Assembly (NCBI GenBank): GCA_011089965.1 | Contig: JAANAU010000001.1 | Location: forward strand, 1 to 64,000 | Length of the DNA: 64,000 nucleotides | Direction of reading: 5' to 3' | Source: Magnetococcales bacterium | GTDB taxonomy: Bacteria > Pseudomonadota > Magnetococcia > Magnetococcales > Magnetaquicoccaceae | Shown: positions 34,229 to 43,705 of the stretch, piece by piece | Layout of the letters: every line of letters begins with the position of its first letter | How positions within the stretch are numbered: position 1 is the stretch's first letter | Notes under the pieces: generated by a model | Database searches by the model: none | Told to the model about the DNA's origin: nothing | Seen by the model: the letters and a program-made list of their open reading frames with translations, nothing else | Program-made: the position numbers and the translations under genes

Positions 34229-37200
34229 TTATAATCTAAACCCGTACAGGGCAACGGCTGCACGCAACCGTTGCAAAGCACTTTCCAAGTCGTAGCCACG
34301 GATATCTTCCCCGATCTCATGCCAATGCTCTGGCAATGTGGCGCGAAATTCCCCATGCCGTTCTTCCCACAGATCCAAGGCCTCGGAATTGTCGTCTGCC
34401 AACAGACGGGCCAATATCTTGACCGTGGGAACAAAAGCCTCCCAATCCACAGCCCGTGGTGTCTGCTGTACCGCCGTCGGCTCCGGCTGCAAGGCCACGC
34501 TCAGGGCAGCCACCAACGCTTGCAGGGGTTGGTCAACGCTGGTCATGAGGTCTGCGACCACTGCATCCGACGCACCTTCTCTGATCGCTGTCTCCAAGCG
34601 GGCAGCTTCCTCTTGTATGATCACCGCCCCTATATTGCCAGCCGTCCCTTTCAATGTATGGGCCATCCGTTCTGCGGTGGTGCGATCCCCAACGGCCAGT
34701 GCAGTGCGCACCTGTTCCATGGCCTGGCTCTGACCGGCAACAAACTTGCGCAACATGGAAAGATACAATGCACGCTTGCCAATCACCCGCTTCAGACCCG
34801 TCACCGTATCCAACCCGGCGATTCCGTGCGGGATCTCGTCCACTCCAGGCTGCCATCCGGCAACCGGCTGCTCCGCAGCCACAGAAGGCCGCCCCGGTAT
34901 GATCCATCTGGCCAGCGTCACAAACATCTCATCCACATTCAACGGTTTGGCGATGTGATCGCACATTCCGACCGCCAGCACCTTTTCCCGATCCCCAGCC
35001 ATGGCATTGGCGGTCATGGCAATCACCGGCAACCGGTCCCAGGCCGGATTGTTGCGAATGGTGCGGGTGGCCGTATACCCATCCATCACCGGCATTTGAC
35101 AATCCATCAGGATGCCGTCAAAACGATCATCCTGCGCCAGACATATCAATGCCTCATTTCCATTGGTGGCCAATACCACCTCGATTCCGGCTCCGGCAAG
35201 AAGTTCCATGGCCAGCTCTTGATTCAGATCATTGTCCTCCACCAAAAGAATCCGTGCGCCACGCAGTTGCTGCATGGCATCCTGACGCCAATCAGTCGGT
35301 TTGTCGCTCTTTCTGCCCCCCTCCACCACGGTTCCCCGTCCCAAGGCTTCACCGATGGTCTCCAGCAACACCGATGGCGTGACCGGCTTGGTCACCACAG
35401 CCCGCACAGCCACCCCCTGCCTGTGCGCTGCGCTCAACGCCTCGTCACGTCCATAGGCAGTCACCATGATCACCGACACCGGATGGCCAGACCCCTCCAA
35501 CTGCACACGACGGGCACACTCCACCCCATCCATGATCGGCATCTTCCAATCCATCAACACCAAATCATACGGCCTGCCCGCCTGATCCGCAGCCACGACA
35601 TATGCCAATCCCTGCGCGCCATCCGGTGCCACATCCACCTGCAAACCAAATGTGCGCGCCATTCCGGAAAGAATTTCCCGTGCCGCTTCATTGTCATCCA
35701 CCACCAACACCCGCAACCCGTTCAACTCATCCGCTCGAAACATCCGACGCGGCATGGGGGTGGCCTGCAAACCGAAACAGGCCTGAAAATGAAAAGTCGA
35801 ACCCTGCCCTTCCATGCTTTCCACCCAGATGCGTCCGTCCATCAACTCCACCAGACTCTTGGAGATGGCCAGGCCCAATCCGGTTCCACCATATTTGCGT
35901 GTCGTTGAGGTGTCGGCCTGGGTAAAGGAATGAAACATCTTGCCCAGTTGCACCTCGGTCATCCCGATGCCGGAGTCTTTGACCCAGAAATGCAACTCCA
36001 CCACACCATTCCGTTCCGCCACCTGGCGGATGCCGATCACAATCTCCCCTTGTTCCGTGAACTTGACGGCATTGTTCCCCAGATTGACCAGAACCTGACC
36101 CAGCCGCAACGGATCCCCAATCAAGGCAGTGGGCAGACCAGGATCGGTATCGAACAGCAACTCCAACCCTTTGTGTTCGGCTTTGATCCCCACCAGATTG
36201 GCCAAATGATCCATGACATCTTCCAACCGGAAATCGATCCGTTCCATGGTCAATTTCCCGGCTTCGATCTTGGAAAAATCCAGGATATCATTGATGATTC
36301 CCAATAGATTTTCCGCAGAGCGGTTGACTTTTTCGATATAGTTGCGTTGTTTTGCATCCAGTTCGGTCTTCAAAGCCAGATGCGACATGCCGATGATGGC
36401 GTTCATGGGGGTGCGGATCTCATGGCTCATATTGGCCAGAAAATCGCTTTTGGCCTTGGTCGCCTCTTCGGCAGCGCGCCGTGCCTCGGCCATGGCCTGT
36501 TCCACGGCTTTGCGTTCGGTGATGTCCCGACCAATCCCCAACAATCCCAGCAAACGACCCTGGGCGTTATAAAAAGGTGCCCGGACCGTGTCGAGCAGTA
36601 CCTTGCGACCATTGGCATAACAGACCCACTCCTCCTCGGCGTGACGTTTCAAGGAGGCCATCAACTCCTGATCGCTCTGCCGGATCGCAAACGCTGCCTC
36701 AGGCGGAAAAATATCAAAATCATTGCGCCCGACAATCTCTTCAACCGGTTTTCCCAACCGTTCGGCAAAGGCAGCGTTGCATCCCAGATAGACCCCTTCA
36801 CTCTCCTTGTAATAAATCAGGTCTGGAATCGCATCGATCAAGGCGCTCAGGGTGGCCCGCTGCCGTTCGATCTCCTCATGCGCCCGTTTCTTTTCCGTGA
36901 TATCCTCCAGGGTGAACTGCAACAGTTGCCGTCCCTGAAATTGAAACAGCATCAAATGGACCTGGGCATCCCAGATCTCCCCATTGGGACGCTGATGCCG
37001 CCACTCGAACACTTGTGGACCGATGATCAGTGCCTGATATTCGATTTGCCGCAAGGCACTCCGGCTGGGAGAACCATCGTATTGGGTCGGTGCCGAAACA
37101 TCGAGCGGTGTCTTGCCGATCAACTCCTCACGACTGGCATAGCCGTACAGGCACACAGCTGCCGGATTGCAATCGATGAAACCCTCACCACGCGGATCGT

Positions 37201-38602
37201 GAATGACAATGGGCCGTGCCGACTCCTGAAACAGCATCTTGTTGTAGGCTTCACTATCCCGCAACGCCGCTTCCGCTGCCTTGCGTTGGGTGATGTCACG
37301 CACCGAAGCGCAGATGCAGATCCCGCGTCCTCCCAAAGCCGGCAGCCGCGACAAAGCCACCTCAACGGGAAATGTGCTGCCATCCAGACGCAATCCAATG
37401 AAATCCCGATCCCCAGCCGCTACAGGACGGATGGGAGCGGCCACGCTGAACTCCTCGCAACGGGCCAGGCTCTCCTCCTGAAAGGCATCCGGCACCAACT
37501 CTCCGATGCGGCGACCGATCAATGCCTTCGGCGCATAGCCGAACATGACATCAATCCGGGGATTGGTCAGAATGATCACCCCATCCTGATCCGCCACCAC
37601 CATGCCATCCGGAGCCGACTCGATGATGCCACGATACCACTCTTCCGTCGCCTGCAAGGCATTGCGACGCTCTTCCAACTCCACGGTCTGGGCAGCCAGT
37701 TGGGTGGCTTGCGCCTCCATGGTATAGGCCTGTTCCCGGGTCTCGTCCAACAGTTGCCGGGTGCGCAGATTGCGCTCCAGAATCTCAATGCTCATGGCCA
37801 GCAATGGAATCAATCCATCCACCAGCGCCTGTTCATGTACATCGAATGGTTTGAAAGCTGCCAACTCCACCACGGCCAACAGTTGATCGTTGCGCAGCAC
37901 CGGCAGAACCAGAATCATCTGCGGTGTGGCCTCCCCCACGCCGGAACCAATCCGTACATAGTCCGCTGGTGGCCGATGAATCAGGATCGGACTCTTTTCC
38001 AGGGCGCACTGCCCGATCAACCCCTCGCCAATTGCAAACACGGGATAAAACCCGTTTCGTTCGCGAAAGGCATACCCACCCAACAGCCGCAAACGTCCTG
38101 ACTCATGCAGATAAAACGCCCCCTGACCGATCTGCAACAACGGCGCGATCCCAGAAAGGAACTTGCGCGCCAGATCGGCAAAATCCACTGCCTCCTGCAA
38201 TACCTGGGAGAGCGCAGCCTGATTGACCTTGACCCAGCGTTGCGCCTCCATCTCTCTGGCCCCGGTACGCAGCACGGCAATGGATCGGGCCAACGCCCCC
38301 ATTTCATTGGGATGCCCGGTGTTGGGCACGGCAATATCAAGCTGACCAGCAGCCAACTGCTCCACCACCACCCGCAACCGTTCGGTCGGACGGCGAATCG
38401 ATGCGCTCACCAACCATCCCAACCCGATCCCCACACAGCCACTGCCGGCCAGTAAAAATAAAGGAACCGGACTTGTCAACAGGTTATACGTGTAAAAATA
38501 ATATAATAATGGAGAGAGGGTCACAACCCAGAATCCGATAAAACCAAACATCAACTTGCCGTTGAGCCGACGCTCTTCCAACAGGGCAACCAGGCTCTTC
38601 AT
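34229..38602 (-). CDS. Large hybrid histidine kinase (TM-GAF-PAS x3-HisKA-HATPase-REC-REC-Hpt)
   Basis: 1457 residues. Two membrane helices (about 18-40 and 45-68) lead to a HAMP-like stretch, a GAF-type domain (about 140-280; [16 protein letters not shown]) and a coiled coil. Three PAS domains follow (about 325-445, 455-570, 585-700), with PAC ends such as SVRDITQRK and IGRDITERK. HisKA has [14 protein letters not shown] (His about 727). The ATPase has [12 protein letters not shown]. Receivers carry [11 protein letters not shown] (about 1017) and [11 protein letters not shown] (about 1167). The C-terminal Hpt has [10 protein letters not shown] (about 1314). All phosphorelay residues are present. 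The gene overlaps the stop of the upstream dCache/GAF/PAS sensor by 4 bases and precedes the HD-GYP regulator by 8, so a relay ending in c-di-GMP turnover is the simplest reading. Confidence 0.94.
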   Translation of the reverse strand: MKSLVALLEERRLNGKLMFGFIGFWVVTLSPLLYYFYTYNLLTSPVPLFLLAGSGCVGIGLGWLVSASIRRPTERLRVVVEQLAAGQLDIAVPNTGHPNEMGALARSIAVLRTGAREMEAQRWVKVNQAALSQVLQEAVDFADLARKFLSGIAPLLQIGQGAFYLHESGRLRLLGGYAFRERNGFYPVFAIGEGLIGQCALEKSPILIHRPPADYVRIGSGVGEATPQMILVLPVLRNDQLLAVVELAAFKPFDVHEQALVDGLIPLLAMSIEILERNLRTRQLLDETREQAYTMEAQATQLAAQTVELEERRNALQATEEWYRGIIESAPDGMVVADQDGVIILTNPRIDVMFGYAPKALIGRRIGELVPDAFQEESLARCEEFSVAAPIRPVAAGDRDFIGLRLDGSTFPVEVALSRLPALGGRGICICASVRDITQRKAAEAALRDSEAYNKMLFQESARPIVIHDPRGEGFIDCNPAAVCLYGYASREELIGKTPLDVSAPTQYDGSPSRSALRQIEYQALIIGPQVFEWRHQRPNGEIWDAQVHLMLFQFQGRQLLQFTLEDITEKKRAHEEIERQRATLSALIDAIPDLIYYKESEGVYLGCNAAFAERLGKPVEEIVGRNDFDIFPPEAAFAIRQSDQELMASLKRHAEEEWVCYANGRKVLLDTVRAPFYNAQGRLLGLLGIGRDITERKAVEQAMAEARRAAEEATKAKSDFLANMSHEIRTPMNAIIGMSHLALKTELDAKQRNYIEKVNRSAENLLGIINDILDFSKIEAGKLTMERIDFRLEDVMDHLANLVGIKAEHKGLELLFDTDPGLPTALIGDPLRLGQVLVNLGNNAVKFTEQGEIVIGIRQVAERNGVVELHFWVKDSGIGMTEVQLGKMFHSFTQADTSTTRKYGGTGLGLAISKSLVELMDGRIWVESMEGQGSTFHFQACFGLQATPMPRRMFRADELNGLRVLVVDDNEAAREILSGMARTFGLQVDVAPDGAQGLAYVVAADQAGRPYDLVLMDWKMPIMDGVECARRVQLEGSGHPVSVIMVTAYGRDEALSAAHRQGVAVRAVVTKPVTPSVLLETIGEALGRGTVVEGGRKSDKPTDWRQDAMQQLRGARILLVEDNDLNQELAMELLAGAGIEVVLATNGNEALICLAQDDRFDGILMDCQMPVMDGYTATRTIRNNPAWDRLPVIAMTANAMAGDREKVLAVGMCDHIAKPLNVDEMFVTLARWIIPGRPSVAAEQPVAGWQPGVDEIPHGIAGLDTVTGLKRVIGKRALYLSMLRKFVAGQSQAMEQVRTALAVGDRTTAERMAHTLKGTAGNIGAVIIQEEAARLETAIREGASDAVVADLMTSVDQPLQALVAALSVALQPEPTAVQQTPRAVDWEAFVPTVKILARLLADDNSEALDLWEERHGEFRATLPEHWHEIGEDIRGYDLESALQRLRAAVALYGFRL

Positions 38603-40698
38603 GACTCCGCCCTCAAAGAGTAGGGAGGGGGCTGTCCGGCGGCCAAGGCAAAGGCATTCACCTCGTTTTGCAGCACACGTATGCGCTCCTCGCAGCTTTT
38701 GGCCAGACTCTTGAATCCGCGATCCGACATGCGCATCAATTTACGTTCTGTGGCGCGCAGTTCGCTGATATCAACAAAGCTGCCCAGAATCCCTCCGGAA
38801 GAGCCGTCTGGCAAACGAAAACCCGATGCATAATACAAGGTCTCGCGAATGCTGCCATCGGCAAAGGGGAGCAGGATCTCACGACGCACCACACTGCCAT
38901 CGGTCATGATCCGTTCGTCATCGTGCTGAAATGCCTTGCATTCGGATTCGGGAAACAGGGTCAACTGAGCCACCTTTTGACCCAGCAATTGCGCCTGTTC
39001 CACCTGAAAACTCTCCGAAAAGGCACGATTGCATCCCAGAAAACCACCATCCATCCCCTTGTAAAAGATGGGATAAGGAAGGGTATTCACCAGGGCCTGG
39101 TGCAAGGCCAACTGGCTGGCCATCGTCCGTTCTGCACGGGTTGTGGCGCTCAGAAGCTGTTCCGCGTCCCGGTTGCGTCTTTGGATCTCCAGATTCAACG
39201 CCAGCATGGCCACCATCTCGGCGCGCAGATCGGCGCTCTCTTCAAACCGGGATCGGTCCACAAAGGCCATTTCGACCACACCCAACACCAGGTCGTTCAA
39301 CAGCACGGGCATCAGGGCCACCTGTGCCGGTCGCATCTCCCCCAGTCCCGAACGTACAATCTCCAAATGACCTGCCGGGGCAGCAAAAGTCAGTACACGT
39401 CGTTCCAGACAGCACTGCCCGAGCAATCCCTGACCTGGCAGCAACCGTTCCGGCAAATCCCGATTGCAGGCAAAACGGGCTGCCAACCGCATGACATCAC
39501 AACCAGGCGTATAATAGGCATAGATCACCCCCTGCATCATACCCAACAACACATGGGAATCACGCAGAAAAATCTGTCCCAAATCCTCAATTCCCTTGGC
39601 CTGCTGCATGCGCACCGAGGCCTGAGCCAGCCGGGATTTGCGACCTGCACTCTCTTCCTGATGTGTGGCATAGGCGTGCAGTTTGGCAGTGGCCAGATCC
39701 TGGGCATGGTGCCCCCGCAACAGGATCAAAATCAGAACCAGCATCAAAAAGGAGGCAACACCCGCCACCACCATCTCCCGCACCCGCCAACTCAACGGGA
39801 TGGTGCGGGTCAAGTCCTCTCCCAACACCACCAGCCAATCGCCATAAGGATCATTCCAGGTGACCCGGGAGGAGGCTACGGCATGTCGCCGTCCTTCAAA
39901 GACGATCACTCCCGGCTCCACAGACATGGGCAAAGGGTCGGGTTGCTGCTCTTCAAACAGCTTCCCAAACTGCTTCAACTCACGAATCGCCTGCACGCGC
40001 TCCGGAGTCGGCGTGCCTGCCAGCAGTCCGATCCACTCCGAACGGCTGGCGGCAAACACCACCCCTTGAGGAGAAAGCAGCAGAGACCAGTCCGACAGAT
40101 CGGCCAACAACCGGTCGATTTTGTCTGGACCGGTGCGTGACACCATGGCACCGATGCGCTCTGAAGAGGCCACCGGTTCGGCAAACACCGGAGCAGCAAA
40201 ATAAATCGCGCGTCTGTTCGTGGCCAGACTGATGGCAGCATAGATCGATGACTGACCCTGCATGGCCCTCTGGAAATAGGGACGAAACCGGACATCAATC
40301 CCGGTGGAAGGACGACCGGCATTGTCCCAGGAGCTGTGGACCCGTCCGGTGCCGTTCACCACAAACACCCCTTCGGCTTCGTAGGGCAGACCGACACTCT
40401 CCAGCCTGCGCAACAGTTCGGGATCATTGGGGGGATCTTTTTGCATGGCATCACGTTTGATTTTGGGATCGATCAACCCCAACATGGCGACAGATCCCAT
40501 GGCGCTGCCATTCAGAGTCAGGGAGAGCAACTCCAAAGCTGCGCGTTCCACCTTGGTGCCCAAATGGATCAAACGTGCCCGTTCATGTTCGCGGCACAAA
40601 TATTCGCCCGTTGTTCCGGCCATGATCACACTCAAGGCAACGATGCCCACCCAGGCCAGAGCTTTCCTTCTGGACACCCATGCTGCCAATCCAGTCAT
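38599..40698 (-). CDS. Membrane sensor with extracytoplasmic dCache-like, GAF and PAS domains, no output domain
   Basis: 699 residues from the ATG at 40698, chosen because GGAG precedes it by 8 bases; the upstream ATG at 40737 lacks a site and overlaps the preceding gene. Membrane helices at about residues 13-30 and 315-338 enclose a periplasmic sensor of dCache type (FRPYFQRAMQGQSSIYAA is typical). In the cytoplasm comes a GAF domain (about 375-520; GQGLLGQCCLERRVLTFA), resembling that of the downstream kinase, then a PAS domain (about 545-660; GSFVDISELRATERK) and a short coiled coil. No kinase, cyclase or methyl-accepting domain follows, so it probably feeds the hybrid kinase whose start codon overlaps its stop. 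Ligand unknown. Confidence 0.85.
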   Translation of the reverse strand: MTGLAAWVSRRKALAWVGIVALSVIMAGTTGEYLCREHERARLIHLGTKVERAALELLSLTLNGSAMGSVAMLGLIDPKIKRDAMQKDPPNDPELLRRLESVGLPYEAEGVFVVNGTGRVHSSWDNAGRPSTGIDVRFRPYFQRAMQGQSSIYAAISLATNRRAIYFAAPVFAEPVASSERIGAMVSRTGPDKIDRLLADLSDWSLLLSPQGVVFAASRSEWIGLLAGTPTPERVQAIRELKQFGKLFEEQQPDPLPMSVEPGVIVFEGRRHAVASSRVTWNDPYGDWLVVLGEDLTRTIPLSWRVREMVVAGVASFLMLVLILILLRGHHAQDLATAKLHAYATHQEESAGRKSRLAQASVRMQQAKGIEDLGQIFLRDSHVLLGMMQGVIYAYYTPGCDVMRLAARFACNRDLPERLLPGQGLLGQCCLERRVLTFAAPAGHLEIVRSGLGEMRPAQVALMPVLLNDLVLGVVEMAFVDRSRFEESADLRAEMVAMLALNLEIQRRNRDAEQLLSATTRAERTMASQLALHQALVNTLPYPIFYKGMDGGFLGCNRAFSESFQVEQAQLLGQKVAQLTLFPESECKAFQHDDERIMTDGSVVRREILLPFADGSIRETLYYASGFRLPDGSSGGILGSFVDISELRATERKLMRMSDRGFKSLAKSCEERIRVLQNEVNAFALAAGQPPPYSLRAES

Positions 40699-40720
40699 GG
40701 CGTGCGCTCCGCAAAACCTG

Positions 40721-43459
40721 TCATGCCGATTTGCCATCCCGGGGAAGCAGGAACGTAAAGGTCGCCCCCTGGCCCAATCGGCTCTCCACCCAGATGCGTC
40801 CCTGATGGCGTTCGATGATTCTCTGACAGATGGTCAGACCCAGGCCGGTTCCCAACGGCACATCCCGTCCCTCATCCCGGGCCTGATGGACCTGATGGAA
40901 CTTTTCAAACACCTTTTCCAGATCCTCTTCCGGAATGCCCGGTCCATTATCCACCACAGCCATTCCCACCTCTTCCGGTGTGGCACGCATCTGCACCTCC
41001 ACCACGCCAATACCGGACTCACAAAACTTGACCGCATTGGAGAGCAGATTGATCATCACCTGAATGATCTTGTCCCGATCTGCCAGCAACATCACCGGTT
41101 GCTCCGGGGAATGAAAGATCAAACGCACGGATTTGTTCTGAAACAACTGCAAGATGGCATCCATGGCATCGCGCATCAACTCCACCAGATCGACCCGACT
41201 CACATGCCACTCCATCTTGCCGGATTCGATGCGGGCCAGATCCAGGATCTGATTGACCAGACGGGTCAACCGTTCGGCCTCCTTGATGATGATTTCGGTA
41301 AAACGGCGGCGATCTCCAGCCTCCATCTCTTCATTATCGCGCAGGATTTCGGAAAACGCGCGGATCGAGGTCAAAGGGGTGCGCAATTCGTGACTGACCG
41401 TGGAGATGAATTCATCTTTCAGACGGTCCAACTCCTGAAGGCGTTCATTGGCCTCCTGCAACTGACGGGTGGCTGCCTCCAGTTGTCGCGATTTCAACTC
41501 CAGCCTTTGGCTGTATTCGATCACCTGACTGGTTTCATCCAGGATGCGCATCACCCCGTGCAAATCCAGCTCTTCACCTTTGACCACGGAGGAGACCATC
41601 ACCCGGGCTGAGGCCGAGCCGATGGCACCGGTCAAACGCTTTTCGGCAAAGGCCACCAGATGGGCTGGTGCCTGGGCCATTTCATCCAGTTTCAACAAAC
41701 GGTGCTGCAAATAGTTGGCAAAGTCCAGTTCTGCCTGAATCGGACCAATAAAACGGGCCAGCAGTTTCTTCAGATCTCCCACCGAGACAAAACCGCTCCA
41801 CAGATATTCGTTGCCGCCGCGTGCCCCTTTTTCAAAGACATTGACAAAATTCAATGCCTGGATCTGTTCAACAGCGTTCTGACGATCAAAAAGAGAGACC
41901 AGTACCAGCAATCCGGTATTGGCCAGCATGCTCCAGAAGACCGAATGGGTGATGGGATCAAACACGGTCAGACCGAACAGGGCCTGCGGCTTCAACCAGG
42001 CCATGCCCCAGGGTCCGTGGGTCAGAAAGCTTTCTGCAATCCAACCCGACTTGGCAAACGAGGCCAACAGCAACGTATGGGTCCAGACCGCAAATCCCGC
42101 CACCAGACCTGCCAGGGCCGCGCGTCTGCTCACCCCCTGCCAATAGATCCCGATCAGAATGGGCGGGGCAAACTGGGCCACGGCAGCAAACGAGATGATG
42201 CCGATACTGACCAGGGTGTGAGACTCCCCCAGCAGACGAAAATAGAGATAACCCAATAGCATCAACACAACGATGATCCCGCGCCGCAACGTCAGAATCA
42301 TGCCGGACAGATCCTCCCGGAAAGCGGAGCGGAACCGCAGCAACAACGGCAGAATCAGATCATTGCTCACCATGGTGGACATGGCAATCACCTCGACGAT
42401 CACCATGCTGGTGGCTGCGGACAAACCGCCCAGATAAACGAACAGAGCCAACCAGACCTGATCCCCATGGATCGGCAGGGTCAGGACATAGGTATCCGGA
42501 TCCATGCCCTGCCCGGCAAAGATCAAACGTCCGGCCAACGCAATCGGCAGCACAAACAGATTGAAGGCCAATAAATACAAAGGAAACAGCCAGGATGCCT
42601 GACGGATGTGGGCAGGGTTGACATTTTCCACCACCAACACCTGAAACTGGCGTGGCAAAAACATGACCGCCATCATCGCCAGCAAGGTCATGGAGAACCA
42701 CGACACATATCCCCCCGGCATGGCCTCGAAGGTCATCAAGCGCCTGAGCTGCGGATCGGCCAGGGTGCGGCGGAACAGATCGCCAAAACCATCGAACAGA
42801 CCATAGGTCACGAAAAGACCCACGAACAGGAAAGCCCCGAGTTTGACCAGGGACTCGAAGGCAATGGCCGTGACCATCCCTTCATGGCGCTCGCTGGCAT
42901 CCAGATGGCGCGTTCCGAACAGAATGGAAAAAAGGGCCAGAATCATGGCCACATACAACGCGGTATCGCTCCAGGGGGCAGCAGGGCCATCCCAGGACAA
43001 CTCCTGATCCAGATGATGCACCAACACATCCAGGCTGACTGCCACGGCTTTCAGTTGCAAGGCGATATAGGGCATGATTCCGATGACCACAAACAAGGTC
43101 ACCAGCCCCCCCAACAGCGGGCTTTTGCCATAGCGCGAAGAGATGAAATCGGCAATCGAGGTGATGTGGTTCACCTTGGAGATGGCAATGATCTTGCCCA
43201 AAAGAAACCACCAGATGGCCGCAATCAACGTTGGCCCCAGAAAGATCGGCAAGAAACCGATCCCGGTCTCTGCTGCCCGTCCGACACTGCCATAATAGGT
43301 CCAGGAGGTACAATAAACGGCAATGGAAAGGGTATAGATGGTTGGATTGTTGACCAGAGAGCGTCCGGCAGACGCCCGTCGGTCGGCGTGATAGGCAACG
43401 GCAAACAGCAACCCCAGATAGAGAACAGAAACGATGGGAACAATCCATTGCCAGCCCAT
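40721..43459 (-). CDS. Sodium/solute symporter-histidine kinase fusion (CbrA-like)
   Basis: 912 residues. The first ~500 hold about 13 membrane helices of the sodium:solute symporter family; NPTIYTLSIAVYCTSWTYYG and RYGKSPLLGGL are typical of CbrA-type proteins. A cytoplasmic helical/STAC-like and coiled-coil linker follows (about 530-670). HisKA has STVSHELRTPLTSIRAFS (His about 690). The ATPase domain has NAVKF, VVDNGPGIPEED and GTGLGLTICQRI. CbrA-like kinases link transport-like sensing of carbon or amino-acid sources to gene expression. The nearest receiver gene on the same operon is the small one at 45842, a plausible partner. The start lies 1 base after the stop of a small membrane protein. 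Confidence 0.94.
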   Translation of the reverse strand: MGWQWIVPIVSVLYLGLLFAVAYHADRRASAGRSLVNNPTIYTLSIAVYCTSWTYYGSVGRAAETGIGFLPIFLGPTLIAAIWWFLLGKIIAISKVNHITSIADFISSRYGKSPLLGGLVTLFVVIGIMPYIALQLKAVAVSLDVLVHHLDQELSWDGPAAPWSDTALYVAMILALFSILFGTRHLDASERHEGMVTAIAFESLVKLGAFLFVGLFVTYGLFDGFGDLFRRTLADPQLRRLMTFEAMPGGYVSWFSMTLLAMMAVMFLPRQFQVLVVENVNPAHIRQASWLFPLYLLAFNLFVLPIALAGRLIFAGQGMDPDTYVLTLPIHGDQVWLALFVYLGGLSAATSMVIVEVIAMSTMVSNDLILPLLLRFRSAFREDLSGMILTLRRGIIVVLMLLGYLYFRLLGESHTLVSIGIISFAAVAQFAPPILIGIYWQGVSRRAALAGLVAGFAVWTHTLLLASFAKSGWIAESFLTHGPWGMAWLKPQALFGLTVFDPITHSVFWSMLANTGLLVLVSLFDRQNAVEQIQALNFVNVFEKGARGGNEYLWSGFVSVGDLKKLLARFIGPIQAELDFANYLQHRLLKLDEMAQAPAHLVAFAEKRLTGAIGSASARVMVSSVVKGEELDLHGVMRILDETSQVIEYSQRLELKSRQLEAATRQLQEANERLQELDRLKDEFISTVSHELRTPLTSIRAFSEILRDNEEMEAGDRRRFTEIIIKEAERLTRLVNQILDLARIESGKMEWHVSRVDLVELMRDAMDAILQLFQNKSVRLIFHSPEQPVMLLADRDKIIQVMINLLSNAVKFCESGIGVVEVQMRATPEEVGMAVVDNGPGIPEEDLEKVFEKFHQVHQARDEGRDVPLGTGLGLTICQRIIERHQGRIWVESRLGQGATFTFLLPRDGKSA

Positions 43460-43460
43460 G

Positions 43461-43670
43461 TCAGCTCCTTTCCGCTGGTCCGCGCCGCATGACCAACGCG
43501 ATCATGACCACAAATCCCAACCAGAACAAAAACAGATACAACCACAAAACCGGAATGCCCCATACAGTTCGAGGCTGACTGAACAGAGAAAGCATCGGGA
43601 AATTGATCGCCAGGACTCCCAAGACGATCAATACGACCAGGCGCTCTTTACGTTGTTTTTTGATGGTCAT
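43461..43670 (-). CDS. Small two-helix membrane protein upstream of the symporter-kinase
   Basis: 69 residues: a basic N-terminus (MTIKKQRKERL), two membrane helices (LVVLIVLGVLAINFPMLSLF and LWLYLFLFWLGFVVMIALVM) and a short basic tail. The stop lies immediately before the symporter-kinase start, so they are coupled. Small two-helix proteins often accompany sodium:solute symporters (compare YjcH/DUF485 with ActP at 50214), so an accessory subunit role for the symporter-kinase is inferred. Confidence 0.8.
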   Translation of the reverse strand: MTIKKQRKERLVVLIVLGVLAINFPMLSLFSQPRTVWGIPVLWLYLFLFWLGFVVMIALVMRRGPAERS

Positions 43671-43705
43671 GGATGGTACTCTTTATGGCAGATCTGCCAA
43701 TGATT

